Counted from the first letter of the stretch, positions 1 to 12,324 are shown. The stretch: 64,000 nucleotides of DNA from Maratus speciosus (GCA_963932465.1 OZ010792.1:187645377-187709376), one strand, 5' to 3'. Notes: generated by a model not told the origin, from the letters alone. Numbers and translations: made by a program.

Positions 1-671
1 TGCGACTTGGCCGTTAATGCCTTCTACAGTATTTCAAAATTAATGATTGGAAATTACGCATTTATGAATTATTTAAATATTAAAAGTAATATTAGAATGC
101 AAAGAAACAAATTCACATAAAGACATTATAAGTAAAATATTTCTGATAACTAACATTCAGTTTCAACAAACATTAGTTTTGATTACAGATCATTTAGTCT
201 ATTTGTGGTTTAATTGCCATTTTGTACGGTCTAAAGCTAAAGTCATTAACGTAAAACCCAAGAAATAAAACAAAATTTACTTACTTCAAATCTCACAATA
301 TCTTACATTATATTTTATTGTATAATATTGAAATCTTGTGTATTGACGAAAGAGATTTTTTTTTCGTTTGAATATTTATTATAGTTTGTTTGCATACATT
401 AAGATGTATTCGATTTATAAGCTGTTAAAAGCTGATACTAATTATGTTTTAGGAATTAGGGATATTATCTCCTGAATACAAGTATTTTGTTATTTTTAAC
501 TTCTAATCTTTTAAATAGACTGAAGTTGTTTAAATGATTTTTTCAAATGTGTATTTTATTTCTGTACTCTGTGCCACAAAATGCCTAAAATAATCAAAAA
601 ATGTAGTTGACATGTAGCTCATTTGTGCATATTTGAAAAACTCTCTCGAAGGCATTAACGGCCAAGTCGCA
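1..671. mobile_element. TIR element (MITE-like) with 24-bp perfect inverted termini
   Basis: The window opens with TGCGACTTGGCCGTTAATGC and the same 24 bases return inverted at 648-671, giving perfect terminal inverted repeats around a 623-bp AT-rich interior without coding capacity. The left edge coincides with the window edge, so the target-site duplication cannot be read and the repeat might extend further left. The superfamily is not recognised. It is most simply a non-autonomous DNA transposon. Confidence 0.75.
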
Positions 672-870
672 GGAAGCCATTTTCAATGAAAGATTTGGGA
701 TGTTTGGCTTTTAACTTGTGCGAACTTCAGATATCACTACTTTTTCTGGCCGAAACATTAAGGAGAACTTGGCGCTTTTTTTTTTTACCGAAAACTTTTT
801 GTTAGGATATCACTACTTTTTGTATGTTTTTTCAAGTTTGTTATTCTAAACTATATTAATATGAAAAAAC

Positions 871-1206
871 TTAAATTTTGGTACTTTTATGTTAGCCGGG
901 AGCAAATCTGTTCATTAGTCTTTTGTTTTTTCGCCAATAGCAGTTTTCATTTTTCACATGTGTAAATTAGAAACAATGCTTTTTCAAATAAAATATTTTT
1001 GTTTATGTTATTATTTTTTATTTATTTATTTAATTATTTCTATGTTAAATATTCTATTAAATAAAATTAGCGAAATGTATCTATTTTAAATGAGATGACT
1101 GAAAAGTATATATCTTTAAATGAAATGAATGCAATATGAACAATGGAGTTGGGAACAGTATTTGGCGATTTGCCACTTGCACCCGGCTTACATAAAATAC
1201 CTAAAT
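871..1206. repeat. fold-back repeat with ~30-bp imperfect inverted arms
   Basis: The arm at about 871-905 (TTTTATGTTAGCCGGG and flanks) recurs inverted at about 1174-1206. Related single copies of the same motif lie at 54431-54450 (+) and inside 55385-55470 (-), where homology extends to a following GCAGTTTTCATTTTT stretch also seen near 945. This marks a dispersed repeat family. No gene is visible between 671 and 2560; a short ORF at 1627-1815 has no recognisable features. Confidence 0.5.
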
Positions 1207-2559
1207 TTATTTTATTGAACTTTACAAATTTATACTTTATTTCTTTTTATATTAAAGTACTAGCCGCCTCTAGCAAGCAGTATTTACCGTATTAATTCCA
1301 TGTTAAACGTTGCATCATTTTACTGTTATTCATAATTTAACTTACTTGCCCATTCATTTGCCAAGTCGGAAGCTTTTGATAGAGAAATCAAGAACTCTTT
1401 ACGATCATGGAAGCACATCATATATTTTGTGTTGTTATGTATTTCATCTTTCGTGACAAATATCTCTTAACTCACTTATGCATGTTTCCTTAGCAGTTAC
1501 GATTCGTTCTCTAATGCGGAAAATTTTTAATCCTATTAAGTAATCTTTTTTAATTGGGCTCACTGCCAATTGTTGTATTTTAACTGATAGGACTGGGTAC
1601 AAGTGAAATGGTTCTTATGAAATCCTTTGACAATATCTGCATTTGCATTAAACCATATTGATGCTAATATCTTTTTGTTTCACGTTAACCTTTTCAATAG
1701 GCTCGATTACGGAAGAATAGAAGGTCTACCGGCTCACTGCCATGATCCATTTGAAAATCTATCATTCTTCTCATCTGATCGTGTTGAAGAATTAGTCAAA
1801 TTGCCATGGTTTTAAGATTTTAGCTAATTTTATTCGAAACCTGAAAACTAAAATGCGAGGAACCGGATTATAGAAGATTCATTCTAACGTACATATCGAT
1901 TAACAGGTTACATATTATTGAATTATAATAATCATAAGGAGAACTGGCAGTTTCAATGCCTTGATAGTTTCCGTAAATTCTCTTTATATAATACAGAAGT
2001 TTTAGCGGTGTAAAGATTAACAACATAGTCACAGTAAGTATAATAACAGTACAATATAATAACAGTTGCAGAGGTTTTGGGCAGTGACGAAACTATAAGC
2101 ATTTTGAAAATATATCATTTATATCAATTATATCAATTTATATCATTAAACTATTTAGATGATATGCGGAAAAATAAAAATAGATGGCTCGCATTAATAA
2201 TTAACTCATTGAAAAATAGCTACTGACGTCAAATATTCGCCAAGCTTGGCGATATTTAGCAAAGTTTCGCCAAATTTGGTAATATATCATGTCAATTCTC
2301 AAATTTCGCGACAAAAAATGTTTTGTTTATTATGACGTCATAATGATGCATATGTATTATGTATTATACACATACCTATAATATGTATGATGCAAATGTA
2401 TTATGTATTATATGCATATGTATTATATGTATGATGCATATGCATAAGTTCATTAACATCACTAAAACGCACTTAAAGGAATAGTGTTCCATAAATAGTA
2501 AGGATAATTGCCAGATTGAACAGAGTGCTATTGAGATTAGAATTCCGACATTTATAATA

Positions 2560-2952
2560 GACCGGGAGGCGTCTGCACACACCATCAATTCATCGAGTTT
2601 ACAGCTGAAATTTTACAATTAGTTAAGACTAGATTAGCATATTTAAATGCAACTAGTCTGTTAAGTCATATCTTGGTAGAAACCACCTGAAGACCTAATT
2701 TTAGTGGTTAACTGATAGGTTTACTATTGTATTTTCCTGCATCGAAAAGTTTGAAAACATGGAGGAATGGGTGCAGGAAAACACAATGGAAAATCCACCA
2801 ATTAACCCGTAAAATCGGGTCTGTAGGTGGTTTGCACAAAGATATGACTTGGCAGACCAGTTACATTTCTATACGCTAATCGATAATAAACTAATCTAAA
2901 ATTTCAGCCGTCAACTCGATGAGATGATGATCTGTGCAGACGCCTCTCGGTC
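2560..2952. mobile_element. fold-back element, two ~190-bp inverted arms
   Basis: The sequence starting GACCGGGAGGCGTCTGCACA at 2560 is matched by its inverted copy ending at 2952, and similarity continues through nearly the whole length to a short central loop near 2745-2775. The two arms differ by scattered substitutions and small indels. The unit would form a long hairpin and is best read as a fold-back MITE. It has no coding potential. Confidence 0.75.
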
Positions 2953-3019
2953 TTTAATAAAATTTGTTTTAAGGAAATAAAAGATAGAAAGACGGACAGA
3001 TAAACTGAGAGATTTGCCT

Positions 3020-3230
3020 TATTAAGATTTTTGTAAAAGCATATAAAAATTCATTCAGCTTGAAATCATGTAACACCTTTATAACTCGGGCTAATTTTCT
3101 GTAATCGGGTTTTGGCGACCAACATATCTTATCTATAACTATAATATTTCTTTTACAGATTTAAAATTAACAATAAATTAACAGTAAGTAGGCTTATAAT
3201 ACAATATAATAACATTAGCAGCGCACTTCG
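3020..3230. repeat. dispersed AT-rich repeat, partial copies
   Basis: Segments around 3040-3125 (ending in GTAATCGGGTTTTGGCGACC) resemble 5050-5135. The stretch 3168-3225 (AACAGTAAGT followed by ACAATATAATAACA) resembles 2030-2075. These look like decayed pieces of a common repeat. No gene is evident. Confidence 0.4.
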
Positions 3231-3790
3231 GACGCCGCATCTTTCGCACATCATTAAAGGCAGTTTATTAGTTACATTTCATTTAATTAAAAGGAGATTT
3301 TTAAACTTTCATATGGAATTAGTATATTTTTCCACTATAGGGACCTTGGCATTTTTTTTAAATCTTGGCGCAATTCGGACTTGATAGTTATGTAGAGTTA
3401 GTTAACTGAGATATGTTGCCAAATGATATAAACAACTATGAAAACAAACCTGATGAACTTATAAATTAGTAAAACATTAATAAAAATAGGAATAAAACGT
3501 CGAATTAATGGTTTTATTGGCCATTATTGGCATTTAATCTTACAATTAATTAATTAATGGCAAACCATTATTGGCATTTAATCCTACAATTTGGCGACAG
3601 TAATTTGGTCGATGAGATAACTAAGAAGTACCATGTATTTATATACATATAAACATTTTATTTATACATGTATAAAATATTATTTTTATATACAAATTAT
3701 TTATGTTGGTATATAAAAATAAATAAACGGTTTCCTTGCATTAAATAAATTGTATACATATTGAAACTAGTTGGATGTACCAATCCCAAA

Positions 3791-4829
3791 ACTTTCTTCT
3801 ATCTCATACATGTTAATACTGGAAAATTCGCTCTCACACTGCCAAAATTAAACGGCACTCTATGCCAATCATGAGGATTCTAAAGATATGAAATTCCGTG
3901 CATTAGGTCTTGAGACATGGCTATATCTGAAATCGTGTAAATTCAGCATAGCAGCGCCACCTATTGGGTGCTTTACACCATAAATCACCAAGCAACCACT
4001 TATGTCAAAGTCTAACTGAATCTGAAGTTTGGGGAAAATCCGTATATGAGTTTTGGAGATAGAGTTATTGCGAAAATTATGAAAATTCCAGCATAGCAGC
4101 GCCACCTATTGGACGATTAACACTGAAACCTAATCAGCAACATCTTGTGTTAACATCTAACTAAATCTGAAGTTAGATGAAAATTCGTGCATTAGTTTTT
4201 GAGATAGAGCTATTGTGGGAATCGTTCAAAATGCAGCACAGCAACGCCACCTGTTGAGCGATTTACACCAACACGTAATCAGCATCAAGTCATATCAAGG
4301 ACTAACTGAATCTGAAGTTTCATGAAAATCCGTGCATTAGTTCTTGAGATAGAGTCATTGCAGAAATCGTAAAAAATGCAGCATAGCAGCGCCACCTGTT
4401 GAGCGATTTACACCAACACGTAATCAGCATCAAGCCATATCAGGGACTAACTGAATCTGAAGTTTCGTGAAAATCCGTGCATTAGTTCCTGAAATAGAGC
4501 CATTGCGTAAATCGTAAAAAATGCTGCACAGCAGCGCCACCTGTTGAGTGATTTGCACCAAAAACTAATCAGCATCAATTTGTATCAGGCACTAACTGGT
4601 TATGAATTTTTATTAAATTCCGTGCATCAGTTCTTGAGATAGAGCGCCCACAAAATTTGTGTCACACACAGACAGACAGACAGACGGACAAACAGACTCA
4701 CAGACAGACATTTTGTAAAAACATGTTTTTCGGGTTCTCTGACCCCTAAAACGTGTAAATCCGTCGAAAACCGGAATTTGAAAATTTTCATGAATCCAAT
4801 ACTTTCTTCTTGTAAAGATAGAAGAAAGT
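3791..4829 (+). mobile_element. TIR-bounded element made of 145-bp tandem units, copy 1
   Basis: The element is bounded by a perfect 14-bp inverted repeat, ACTTTCTTCTATCT at 3791 and its complement at 4816-4829. It contains five tandem units with an exact 145-bp period; the motif GCAGCGCCAC or a one-base variant starts at 3951, 4096, 4241, 4386 and 4531. After the units come a (CAGA)n run at about 4668-4700 and a unique tail ending in a small hairpin. Similarity with the second copy extends about 25 bp outside the left TIR (ACTAGTTGGATGTACCAATC), so the true left end may lie further out. No coding capacity. Confidence 0.75.
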
Positions 4830-4889
4830 AAAAATTGCTTGTGTATATGACACAATAGATAGGTTGCCATAAAATACGTTATTATCAAA

Positions 4890-6200
4890 TTTCTTTTCTC
4901 GTCAAGGCTACTATATCGGAAACGTACTGAATTGCGGTTATATTTTGTTAAATGTTTTGTTTTTTTTATAGCGTAAATATATCATAACCTATACTGATTA
5001 AATTTTTTAGGTATATTCATTTTTTCTATTTAACAAACATCTTTGGAAAAGCATATATATAAAATGTTTTTCTGCTTGAAATCACGTGACTCCCTTCAAA
5101 AATCTGTAATCGAGTTTTGGCGACCTACATTGGCACAATTGAATGTGTTAAGGAACTGTTTACGGTCAAATGAAAACCCCCTGTTTGAAGGGTTTAGAGG
5201 CGGAAATTCTGTGTTTTCAGATTTTTCTGGTTAATTGTGCTAGAAACCCGACTTACTTGTGAAATTTCATGATTCTACGACTTTTAGAAGTACCTTAGTT
5301 ATTTGATGATGCGAAGTGAGTCAGTGACAAAAAAGCGCTTTTTCGGAATTTAATATTTCGAAAACTACTAAATATAGAAACATGAAATCGTGGAGACTTA
5401 GTTCAGTTTGACAATACGATCATGTATGATCATGTGTATAAAAGAAAAATTTCTATATCTCTCCCTAAAACGACGTTATGAGGGGGTGAAAAGTATGCCA
5501 AAATGGTTCAGGAAAAGGTAGCTTACGGTTTGTGCGAACTTGGCGGACGCACTGCCGTGCTCCCAGATAAAAAATTAAAAATTGTAAAATAATATAAAAA
5601 AATTATTATAGGTTGGATGGGTGGGTAGATGTTAGAGTACGGAGGAGGGTGGTGTTGTCTGGATAATACGCAATGGTTAATTTATAAAAAAAAAAAAAAA
5701 AAAAAAAAATTGGGGCTTTTGTATTATTACTATATTTTTGATACGTATTTTATAAGGATGTTGATTTGATATTTTATATGTAATTGGTGAATTTCATTAA
5801 TAATTAGCTTAATTATTGTTTAATCTTATTTACAATCCTTTGTTATAAATTTTAATTTAATAAGGACAATATCATATTAATTACTAATAGTATGCCATTT
5901 TTATAGTGATTAATATACATATAAGTATATTTAATATAAATAAAGTTATACTGTATGTATTAAAATTGGGTAATTATTTTTATTATTATTCCTCTATTCT
6001 TATTAATATTTTAATATTTATCTATTTTCACTTTGTGTTATAAAATTTATTATCGGTTTAATGTTTTTGAATGTCCCACATTCATACTTTTAGGATTTTT
6101 ATGGATGTATGAAAATAATCCACACACTATATTTGTGCTTTTTAAGTAATCGGAATTTAAGTATCTGTTTACCTTCTTTATACTCCCATATGTTTTTTAT
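4890..6200. other. spacer between the two inverted 145-bp-unit elements; no gene seen
   Basis: This is AT-rich sequence with a short dispersed repeat at 5050-5135, a poly(A) run of about 25 bases near 5686-5708, and a segment at 5860-5900 (GGACAATATCATATTAAT) that recurs at 56083-56120. A 63-codon ORF at 5043-5234 shows no recognisable motif. I see no gene. Confidence 0.5.
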
Positions 6201-6201
6201 T

Positions 6202-7263
6202 ACTTTCTTCTATCTTTACAAGAAGAAAGTATTGGATTCAGGAAAATTTTCGAATTCCGGTTTTCGACGGATTTACATGTTTTAGGGGTCAGAGATTCCA
6301 AAAAACATGTTTTTACAAAATGTCTGTCTGTGACTCTGTGAGTATGTCTGTCTGTCTGTCTGTCTGTGTGTGACACAAATTTTTTGGGCGCTCTATCTCA
6401 AGAACTAATGCACGGAATTTAATAAAAAATTATATTCAGTTACTCCCTAATACAAATTGATGCTGAATAGTTTTTGGTATAAATCGCTCAACATGTGGCG
6501 CTGCTATGCTGCATTTTTCACGATTTTCGCAATAGGTCTATCTCAAGAACTAATACACGGATTTTGATCAAACTTCAGATTTAGTTAGTCCTTGATATGA
6601 ATTGATGCTGATTACGTTTTGGTGTAAATCGCCCTACAGGTGGCGCTGTTATGATGAATTTTGCAGGATTTACACGATTTCCCCAATAGCTCTATCTTAA
6701 GAACTAACGCACGGATTTTCATCAAACTTCAGATTCAGTTAGTCCTTGATATGACTTGCTACTGATTATGTGTTGGTGTAAATCGCTCAACAGGTGGCGC
6801 TTCTGTGCTGCTTTTTTCACGATTGCCTCAATAGCTCTATCTATAGAACTAATGGGCGAATTTTCATCTAACTTCAGATTTAGTTGTATGTTGACACAAG
6901 TTGCTGTTAATTAGGTTTTGGTGTTAATCACCCAATAGGTGGCGTTGCTATGCAGGAATTTTCACGATTTTCGCTATAGCGCTATCTCAAAAACTAATGC
7001 ACGGATTTTCTCCAAACTTCAGATTCAGTCAGACGTTGACATAAATTATTGCTGATTAGGATTTGGTGTAAATCACCCAATAGGTGGCGCTGCTAGACAT
7101 CCTTTTGCTGGATTTAACCGATTTCAGCGATAGTCATATCTCAAGAACTAATGCACGAAATTTCATATCTTTAGAATCCTCATGAGATGCATAGATTGCC
7201 ATTTGATTTTGGCAATGTGATAGCAAATTTTGAAGTATTAACATGTATGAGATAGAAGAAAGT
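6202..7263 (-). mobile_element. TIR-bounded element made of 145-bp tandem units, copy 2 (inverted)
   Basis: This is the reverse-complement relative of the element at 3791-4829, with the same 14-bp termini at 6202-6215 and 7250-7263. The GTGGCGC core recurs at 6495, 6640, 6794, 6939 and 7084, giving spacings of 145, 154, 145 and 145, so one unit carries a 9-bp insertion. Each unit ends in the phrase AACTAATGCACGGATTTT. With copy 1 it makes a large inverted repeat with a ~1.37-kb spacer. Confidence 0.75.
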
Positions 7264-8428
7264 TTTGTGATTGGTACATCCGACTAGTTTCCTGTTTATT
7301 TTATAATTATCTTATATATAATATTTTTTATTAAAGATTTTTATATTTTTTAATAATTATTTATATTAATTATTAATGAATTTATTTTGTTTTTTAGCAT
7401 ATAGCTATATGCTATATATTATCGATGTTCTAGAATTATTTAAATTCTTAGTGTAGTTTAAATAAGTTAGCTAATAGAATATTTTGTATGCTTTTTAAAT
7501 TTTACTAACAATAGTTTTTTAAAAAAATACATTGTGTGGTTTATATTCGGTTTATAATTATCTATATATATGGATTTGTTTGGTTTTGCTGTTAATAAAA
7601 CAATTGTTACATTCAAACGCTTACAACTGTTTATCTTGTGACAATTGAATCATAAAAGTAATACTAGATGGCAGCACCAAAATTTGTATTTTTTCGATAA
7701 GTTCTAAATTTTACTTTTTCCAGCTACATTTCAGTTATAATTTACTACACCAGGGGGAATTTTTAGCTAAATTTTGACGATATTGTTAAACAGTTTTTAA
7801 TTAATTTAATAGTGCATTTTAAATATGTAATTACTTTCTATTTATTTTATTTTATATTATATTAATAGTTATTTAACATTTATTTCAAAATGTATTAACT
7901 GCATCCTATGGTATCAATTACTGTGATTTCTTAACTGTTTTATTCACCTTAATCTTTACGATATTTTGGGTGCCATGTGCGCGTGATTTTATTCTAAAAT
8001 ATTGAAATATTAATCGGTATGGTGTTTAATATTTCTATTTTATATCCTATAAATATTTAAATAGGTTTTATTGATTTTTCCATTTCATATTATTTGTTTC
8101 TATTCTGTTTTCATTTTTAATCAATTCACTTGATTTTAATGGTTGTTTGGGCACAGGGGAAAATAACTTTTACCTTTAGCTTATTTTTCTCACAGAAAAC
8201 AACCATTTTGCTTATATCATTGAATTCTGTGCCCTTGACAACGTAATTCAATATATAAGCATTTCCATTATTTGTCGGTGTCCACTTTCTTATTTTTCTT
8301 CCAGAATAATTCTTATAATAAATTAATAAAAATAATTAAAAAAAATATATATATATACTTACAGCTTTAATTCATAATATTATGGTTTTTGATGGTGGTA
8401 GGTTATGTTTAATTAATGGTTATATATG

Positions 8429-8429
<1 letters not shown>
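7264..8429. other. AT-rich intergenic or intronic sequence; no gene seen
   Basis: There is no convincing coding or structural feature. A CTCF-like ACTAGATGGCAGCA lies at 7663-7676. The rest is AT-rich with short homopolymer runs. Confidence 0.5.

Positions 8430-8430
<1 letters not shown>

Positions 8431-8500
<70 letters not shown>
8431..8500. repeat. (TA)n microsatellite
   Basis: About 35 uninterrupted TA dinucleotides. Overlapping open frames here translate to Tyr-Ile repeats and are artefacts of the dinucleotide. Confidence 0.95.
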
Positions 8501-8507
<7 letters not shown>

Positions 8508-8640
8508 CGTACGGTCCTTAAAAGTCCTTGCATTTTTCAAAAGGAATTTTTGGTGCTTAAAAGTACTTATTTTCATGCAAAATCTGAAAAATGTCCTTAA
8601 AAGTTCTTAATTTTACTCTTGTATTATTTCTTAATCAGGG
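8501..8640 (+). mobile_element. hAT-like terminus (partial)
   Basis: Immediately after the (TA)n tract the sequence reads CAGAGTTCGTACGGTCCTTA, followed by repeats of the phrase TCCTTAAAAGT. From memory, this resembles the terminal sequence of a hAT-type family common in animals. The matching far end was not found in the window. Another CAGGGGTG start, a typical hAT terminus, follows at about 8636. The assignment is tentative. Confidence 0.35.
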
Positions 8641-9320
8641 GTGAAACTCGTCTGCATTTCTTTGAATTTCTGATTTTTTTAAAAATCTTAATCTGTCCTT
8701 GCCTCTCCTTCCAAAATTTCACTTCCCCCTTTTGCCCCATCCTCCATAATACCAAAGTTTAGAATCTTTAAAACTTAATTCTTTTAAACTTCTCTTCTAT
8801 TTGTTACTTTATAGAGAATAATTAATCAATCCTATATTTCATTAACAATTCCTTTCTTAAAATTTTATATGAATTTCACCTACAAAATTTTGCTTCTCTG
8901 TTTTTCACCCCCCCCCCCCCTTCTTGCTCACAGTACTCAAAGTTTGAAGACTGTTTAATAAAAAAAAAAATCTGCTCTATTTGTCATTTTATTGTCTTGT
9001 CACAATAAACAATTGAACCACTAATTGGAAGAAGGGAAATAAATCCAAAAAATAAGAATGGAAATAATTATAAAATACTTTATAACTTTTTACTTTCAAC
9101 TTATAGGCTCATGTGATATCAATGATAATGAAGAAAATTTAAATTTTTATTTATTTACTAATAGAGCTGGCTGAAATATATAATATTCATTTGTATATGT
9201 AAGTGTGTTTGATTTATTCCCTTCTTCCAATTTATCATATACTATATACAAAATAATTTGAAATAAACAATATAATGACAAAAACTATTTATTTATTAGA
9301 AAAAACATAAGGACACTCTA

Positions 9321-9712
9321 TTATTCGTCTATTTCTTCACTTTTGGATCTTGTAGTTGGCCAGTTTAGAATAATATCGTAAAAATCGTTGAATTCGTCAG
9401 GAATATATTGGATTATTTTTTGTATGTCGTTAATTTTTTTCTCATTTATGGGTATTTTTAGTAACATGTGCTGGAGTTTCTGGTATTTTCGGGTTTGTAG
9501 AAGGTTTTTGGAGCAAAAATGTAGCTTTAATAAAACCATCGATAAATTCGGAACATTTCAAGTACCATTTATGACTGGAACTATACTCAAAGCTTCTATA
9601 TTGTGAAATCTTGAATGTTGTTGTCTTGTCTAATGACTTACAGCTCTTCTTGAATCATTGCTGCCATGAGTTTTTAAATTCAAGTATGTCGTTAGAAGTA
9701 ATGGGTTTAACT
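9321..9712 (-). pseudogene. decayed C-terminal coding remnant of a repetitive-element protein
   Basis: The minus strand carries a nearly continuous coding-like frame from about 9712 that contains one TGA and phrases such as KWYLKCSEFIDGFIKATF. It switches frame near 9440 to a segment reading IPINEKKINDIQKIIQYIP and ends at a stop at 9321-9323 after SEEIDE. Both parts look like one protein broken by a frameshift. From memory, similar C-termini occur in unnamed transposon-associated proteins of arthropods, but I cannot name the family. The neighbouring 9763-10431 minisatellite element lies just upstream of it. Confidence 0.4.
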
Positions 9713-9762
9713 GAAAAACCCCTGATTATGAATCCGGGGCTTTGTTGAATAAAATTCTACGT

Positions 9763-10377
9763 AGGGATGATTCTGTTCCGAATTTTCTGAAAATAAAAAA
9801 AAACGGTCATCAATCCGAAAATTCGGACATAAAAAATATCGCAAATTTTGACAAATGGTCACAGAAAAAGATAAATTTTGTCAATCGGTTGCAAAAAAAT
9901 CGCAAATTTCATCAAAGGATAGCGGGAAAAACGCAATTTCGTCTAAATATCGTAAAAAAAGCAAATTTCGTCAATGAAACGCGGTAAAATGCAAATCTTG
10001 TCCAAAAATTGTGAAAAAAGCACAAATTTCGTCAAAAGATCATGAAAAACCCTGCAAATTTTGCCAAAAGATCACAAAAAGCCCCACAAATTTCGGCAAA
10101 AGATCTCCAAAAAAAAAAAAAAAAAGCCGCAAATCTCGTTAGAAGATTGCAAAAAACACCGCAAATTTCATCAAAAGATCGTGAAAATAACACAAATTTT
10201 GTCAAAAGATCGTGAAAAAACCGCACATTTTGTCAAGGGATCACGAAAAAATGCAAATTTCGTTAAGAGATCGCGAATTTCGTCAAAAGGACACGGGAAA
10301 AACGGATAGTTAGTGCCGGGAATGGAATTCCGCTTCCCCCCTCTGCTGTAACATTTCAGAAAACTTGCTGTAAATTT

Positions 10378-10420
<43 letters not shown>

Positions 10421-10431
10421 AATCACCCCTT
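9763..10431. mobile_element. minisatellite-carrying MITE-like element, copy 1
   Basis: Inverted termini AGGGATGATTCTG (9763) and its relative at 10418-10431 bound a three-part unit. The first part is a left cap with TCCGAAAATTCGGACAT (9821-9837). The second is an array of about fifteen degenerate ~30-bp repeats (GCAAATTTCGTCAAAAGATCG and variants). The third is a right cap containing TTAGTGCCGGGAATGG, CTGCTGTAACATTTCAGAAA and a poly(T) tract. Both caps recur around the array at 60905-61957, and the right cap also at 62708-62815. ATTCTAC occurs just outside both ends (9754-9760 and 10434-10440) as a possible target duplication. Confidence 0.65.
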
Positions 10432-11190
10432 GTGATTCTACTCAACAAAAATGATTCAAGTAAACAGCGAATATTGTATTTAAAACTGTGAAAATTGGTC
10501 ATTTGTTTTGAAAAACGGCAGCTGTCTCATTTTCGAGACGTCGTAGGTTAAAAGAGTGGTCATTCCTGCCGCACAGAAACTTTGAGTATTATACACTGAA
10601 TAACAGTTTTTTAAATGCATTTCTGTCTATTCAAAATGATAACGTAGCATCTGGAATTTAAATTCCAGAGAAAAATGTAAAAGACATGCTTTCTAGATTT
10701 CTCACAGTTTCAAACGCCCTTTTTGCGTTTTTGCTCTCAGTTATCTCTAAGACCAAGTTATGTGCATAAAAACTTTGAAAGAGTAAGAAATACAAAAACA
10801 GTATTGTAACGATATTAACATAAAAAGCTGTTTTATTGTGATTTTACAGATTATTGCAATCTGTGTGTCTTTTGTGAATCATTTGTTTCAGGGTTGGAGC
10901 ACATAAATTTAAAGATTGTAGTGTAATAGTTGGTAATGTAACTTGAAATTTTCCCCAGGAGAACTTGCTCTCAGGGAGATACTGTAAGAAAGAATCACTG
11001 ATTGCAATTGCATTGACGTATAGATGCATGACTGTGAGCAGGATTTTCAAAATACAGACATTAAATGTGAAACGTTTTTTTAGAATTAATAAAAATTACT
11101 ATCTATATCTTAAACACAAACTTAATCCACTTATCCAGCATAAAATATAGCCTATATTGGAACTGGGACTGTTACCATCAATTTGCAATC
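10432..11190. other. no gene seen
   Basis: Ordinary AT-rich sequence. Short ORFs on both strands overlap at 10844-11150 and none has a recognisable motif or codon-usage signal that I can defend. Confidence 0.4.
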
Positions 11191-11360
11191 ATTACGTTTG
11201 AAATTGGTTTGGTATTTCCTGAGATTGCATAGAAATCATAATTTAGAATAGTTGTAGAGCGTTTATTGCTCATTTCACCCTTTGAAATTTGGAATTTTAG
11301 AATTTTAGGAACTGTCCGTAAAGATCATTTACATCTCATTCGTACCTACCACGCTGTAAG
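11190..11360 (+). repeat. stray monomer of the ~145-bp satellite
   Basis: The segment with CATAGAAATCATAATTTAGA, TTGCTCATTTCACC, TTTTAGGAACTGT and ATCATTTACATCTCAT follows the same order of motifs as the monomers in the 52540-54290 array. It is a single degenerate copy. Confidence 0.5.
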
Positions 11361-12114
11361 GGAGATTTTGGATTCCCAGATTCATGAATGAATAAAAGAA
11401 ACTCCAACACAATGCTTTAGGAGACTTACATTTATTGTAAAGAACTTTTAAGGAAGGGGCCGTGAAAACACAGAAGTACGGGGAGAGTTTCGTTGTCTGC
11501 CCAACGGCAGAAGGCCCCAGAGCAGGGCTTAAATTACGCTTTACATGGCTCTCGGTCAGGAGCAAGAGTGGGTCAGAATTTGTTACGAATACTTACAGAT
11601 TGGCGAACATTATTTGACCATATGTAAGATGTTTGGCGAAAACAAATTGGGTAGACAAAACAATCATGAAGTTTTACATTGAGTTAAAAACTATGCCATG
11701 GCGGGCACTTTAGGGTTACACTAAATAACATTCCAGCGGTAAGCCGGGAGACTTAAAGAAATAGGAACACGTGCTTTTATATGCACGTTACAGATATAAC
11801 GACAGCTGCAAATTAGTCAGCAAAGGGGCATATGGTTTGTATCCGACAAAGTACAAGGGTGAGAATTGAATACTAATGCAAGCGCAGAGGCTGAGAAAAT
11901 ATGGATTATGTATCATCAGCTGCGAAGCGAAAAAGACATTAACTAGTATTTTATTCTTTTATTTTATATCAAGGGAAAATAGCTGCGATTAAGATCTTTT
12001 TCTGTCCGTGTGAATTTGAAAGACAGAAAAAGGAACCGAGATAAATGATGTCTGCATTTGAAAAGAACTGTAAAAGTAAAAGTGAAACTTACAGTAGTGA
12101 GAGGGAAATTTGAA
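11361..12114. other. slightly GC-richer stretch; no gene recognised
   Basis: A 78-codon minus-strand ORF ends at 11329 and base composition is a little less AT-rich around 11440-11900, but I see no family motif, splice pattern or repeat homology that supports a gene. Confidence 0.3.
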
Positions 12115-12300
12115 GTTTCTGTCTTTAACAATCATTGAAATCGTAATTTAGAAAGTTTTTAGAACTCTTTTCGCACATCAAACAGCTCTTAGAGAGTATT
12201 TACATCTTAACTACCATGCCAATTTTCAAGTTTTTATGACCTTCAGTAACACAAATATTGCATTTTTAGAACGTGATTTGCTCCTGCACCCCCGTGGGGG
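12115..12300 (+). repeat. stray satellite monomers (about 1.3 units)
   Basis: The phrases ATTGAAATCGTAATTTAGAA, GTATTTACATCTTAACTACC, ATGCCAATTTTCAAG and TGCTCCTGCACCCC match the order in the 52540-54290 satellite. This piece lies directly left of the minisatellite element that starts near 12325. Confidence 0.5.
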
Positions 12301-12324
12301 TAGTGACACTGGCATAAAATATAC

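Noticed and set aside
8382..8610. Two ORFs with Tyr-Ile repeats
   Set aside because: Direct translation of the (TA)n microsatellite.
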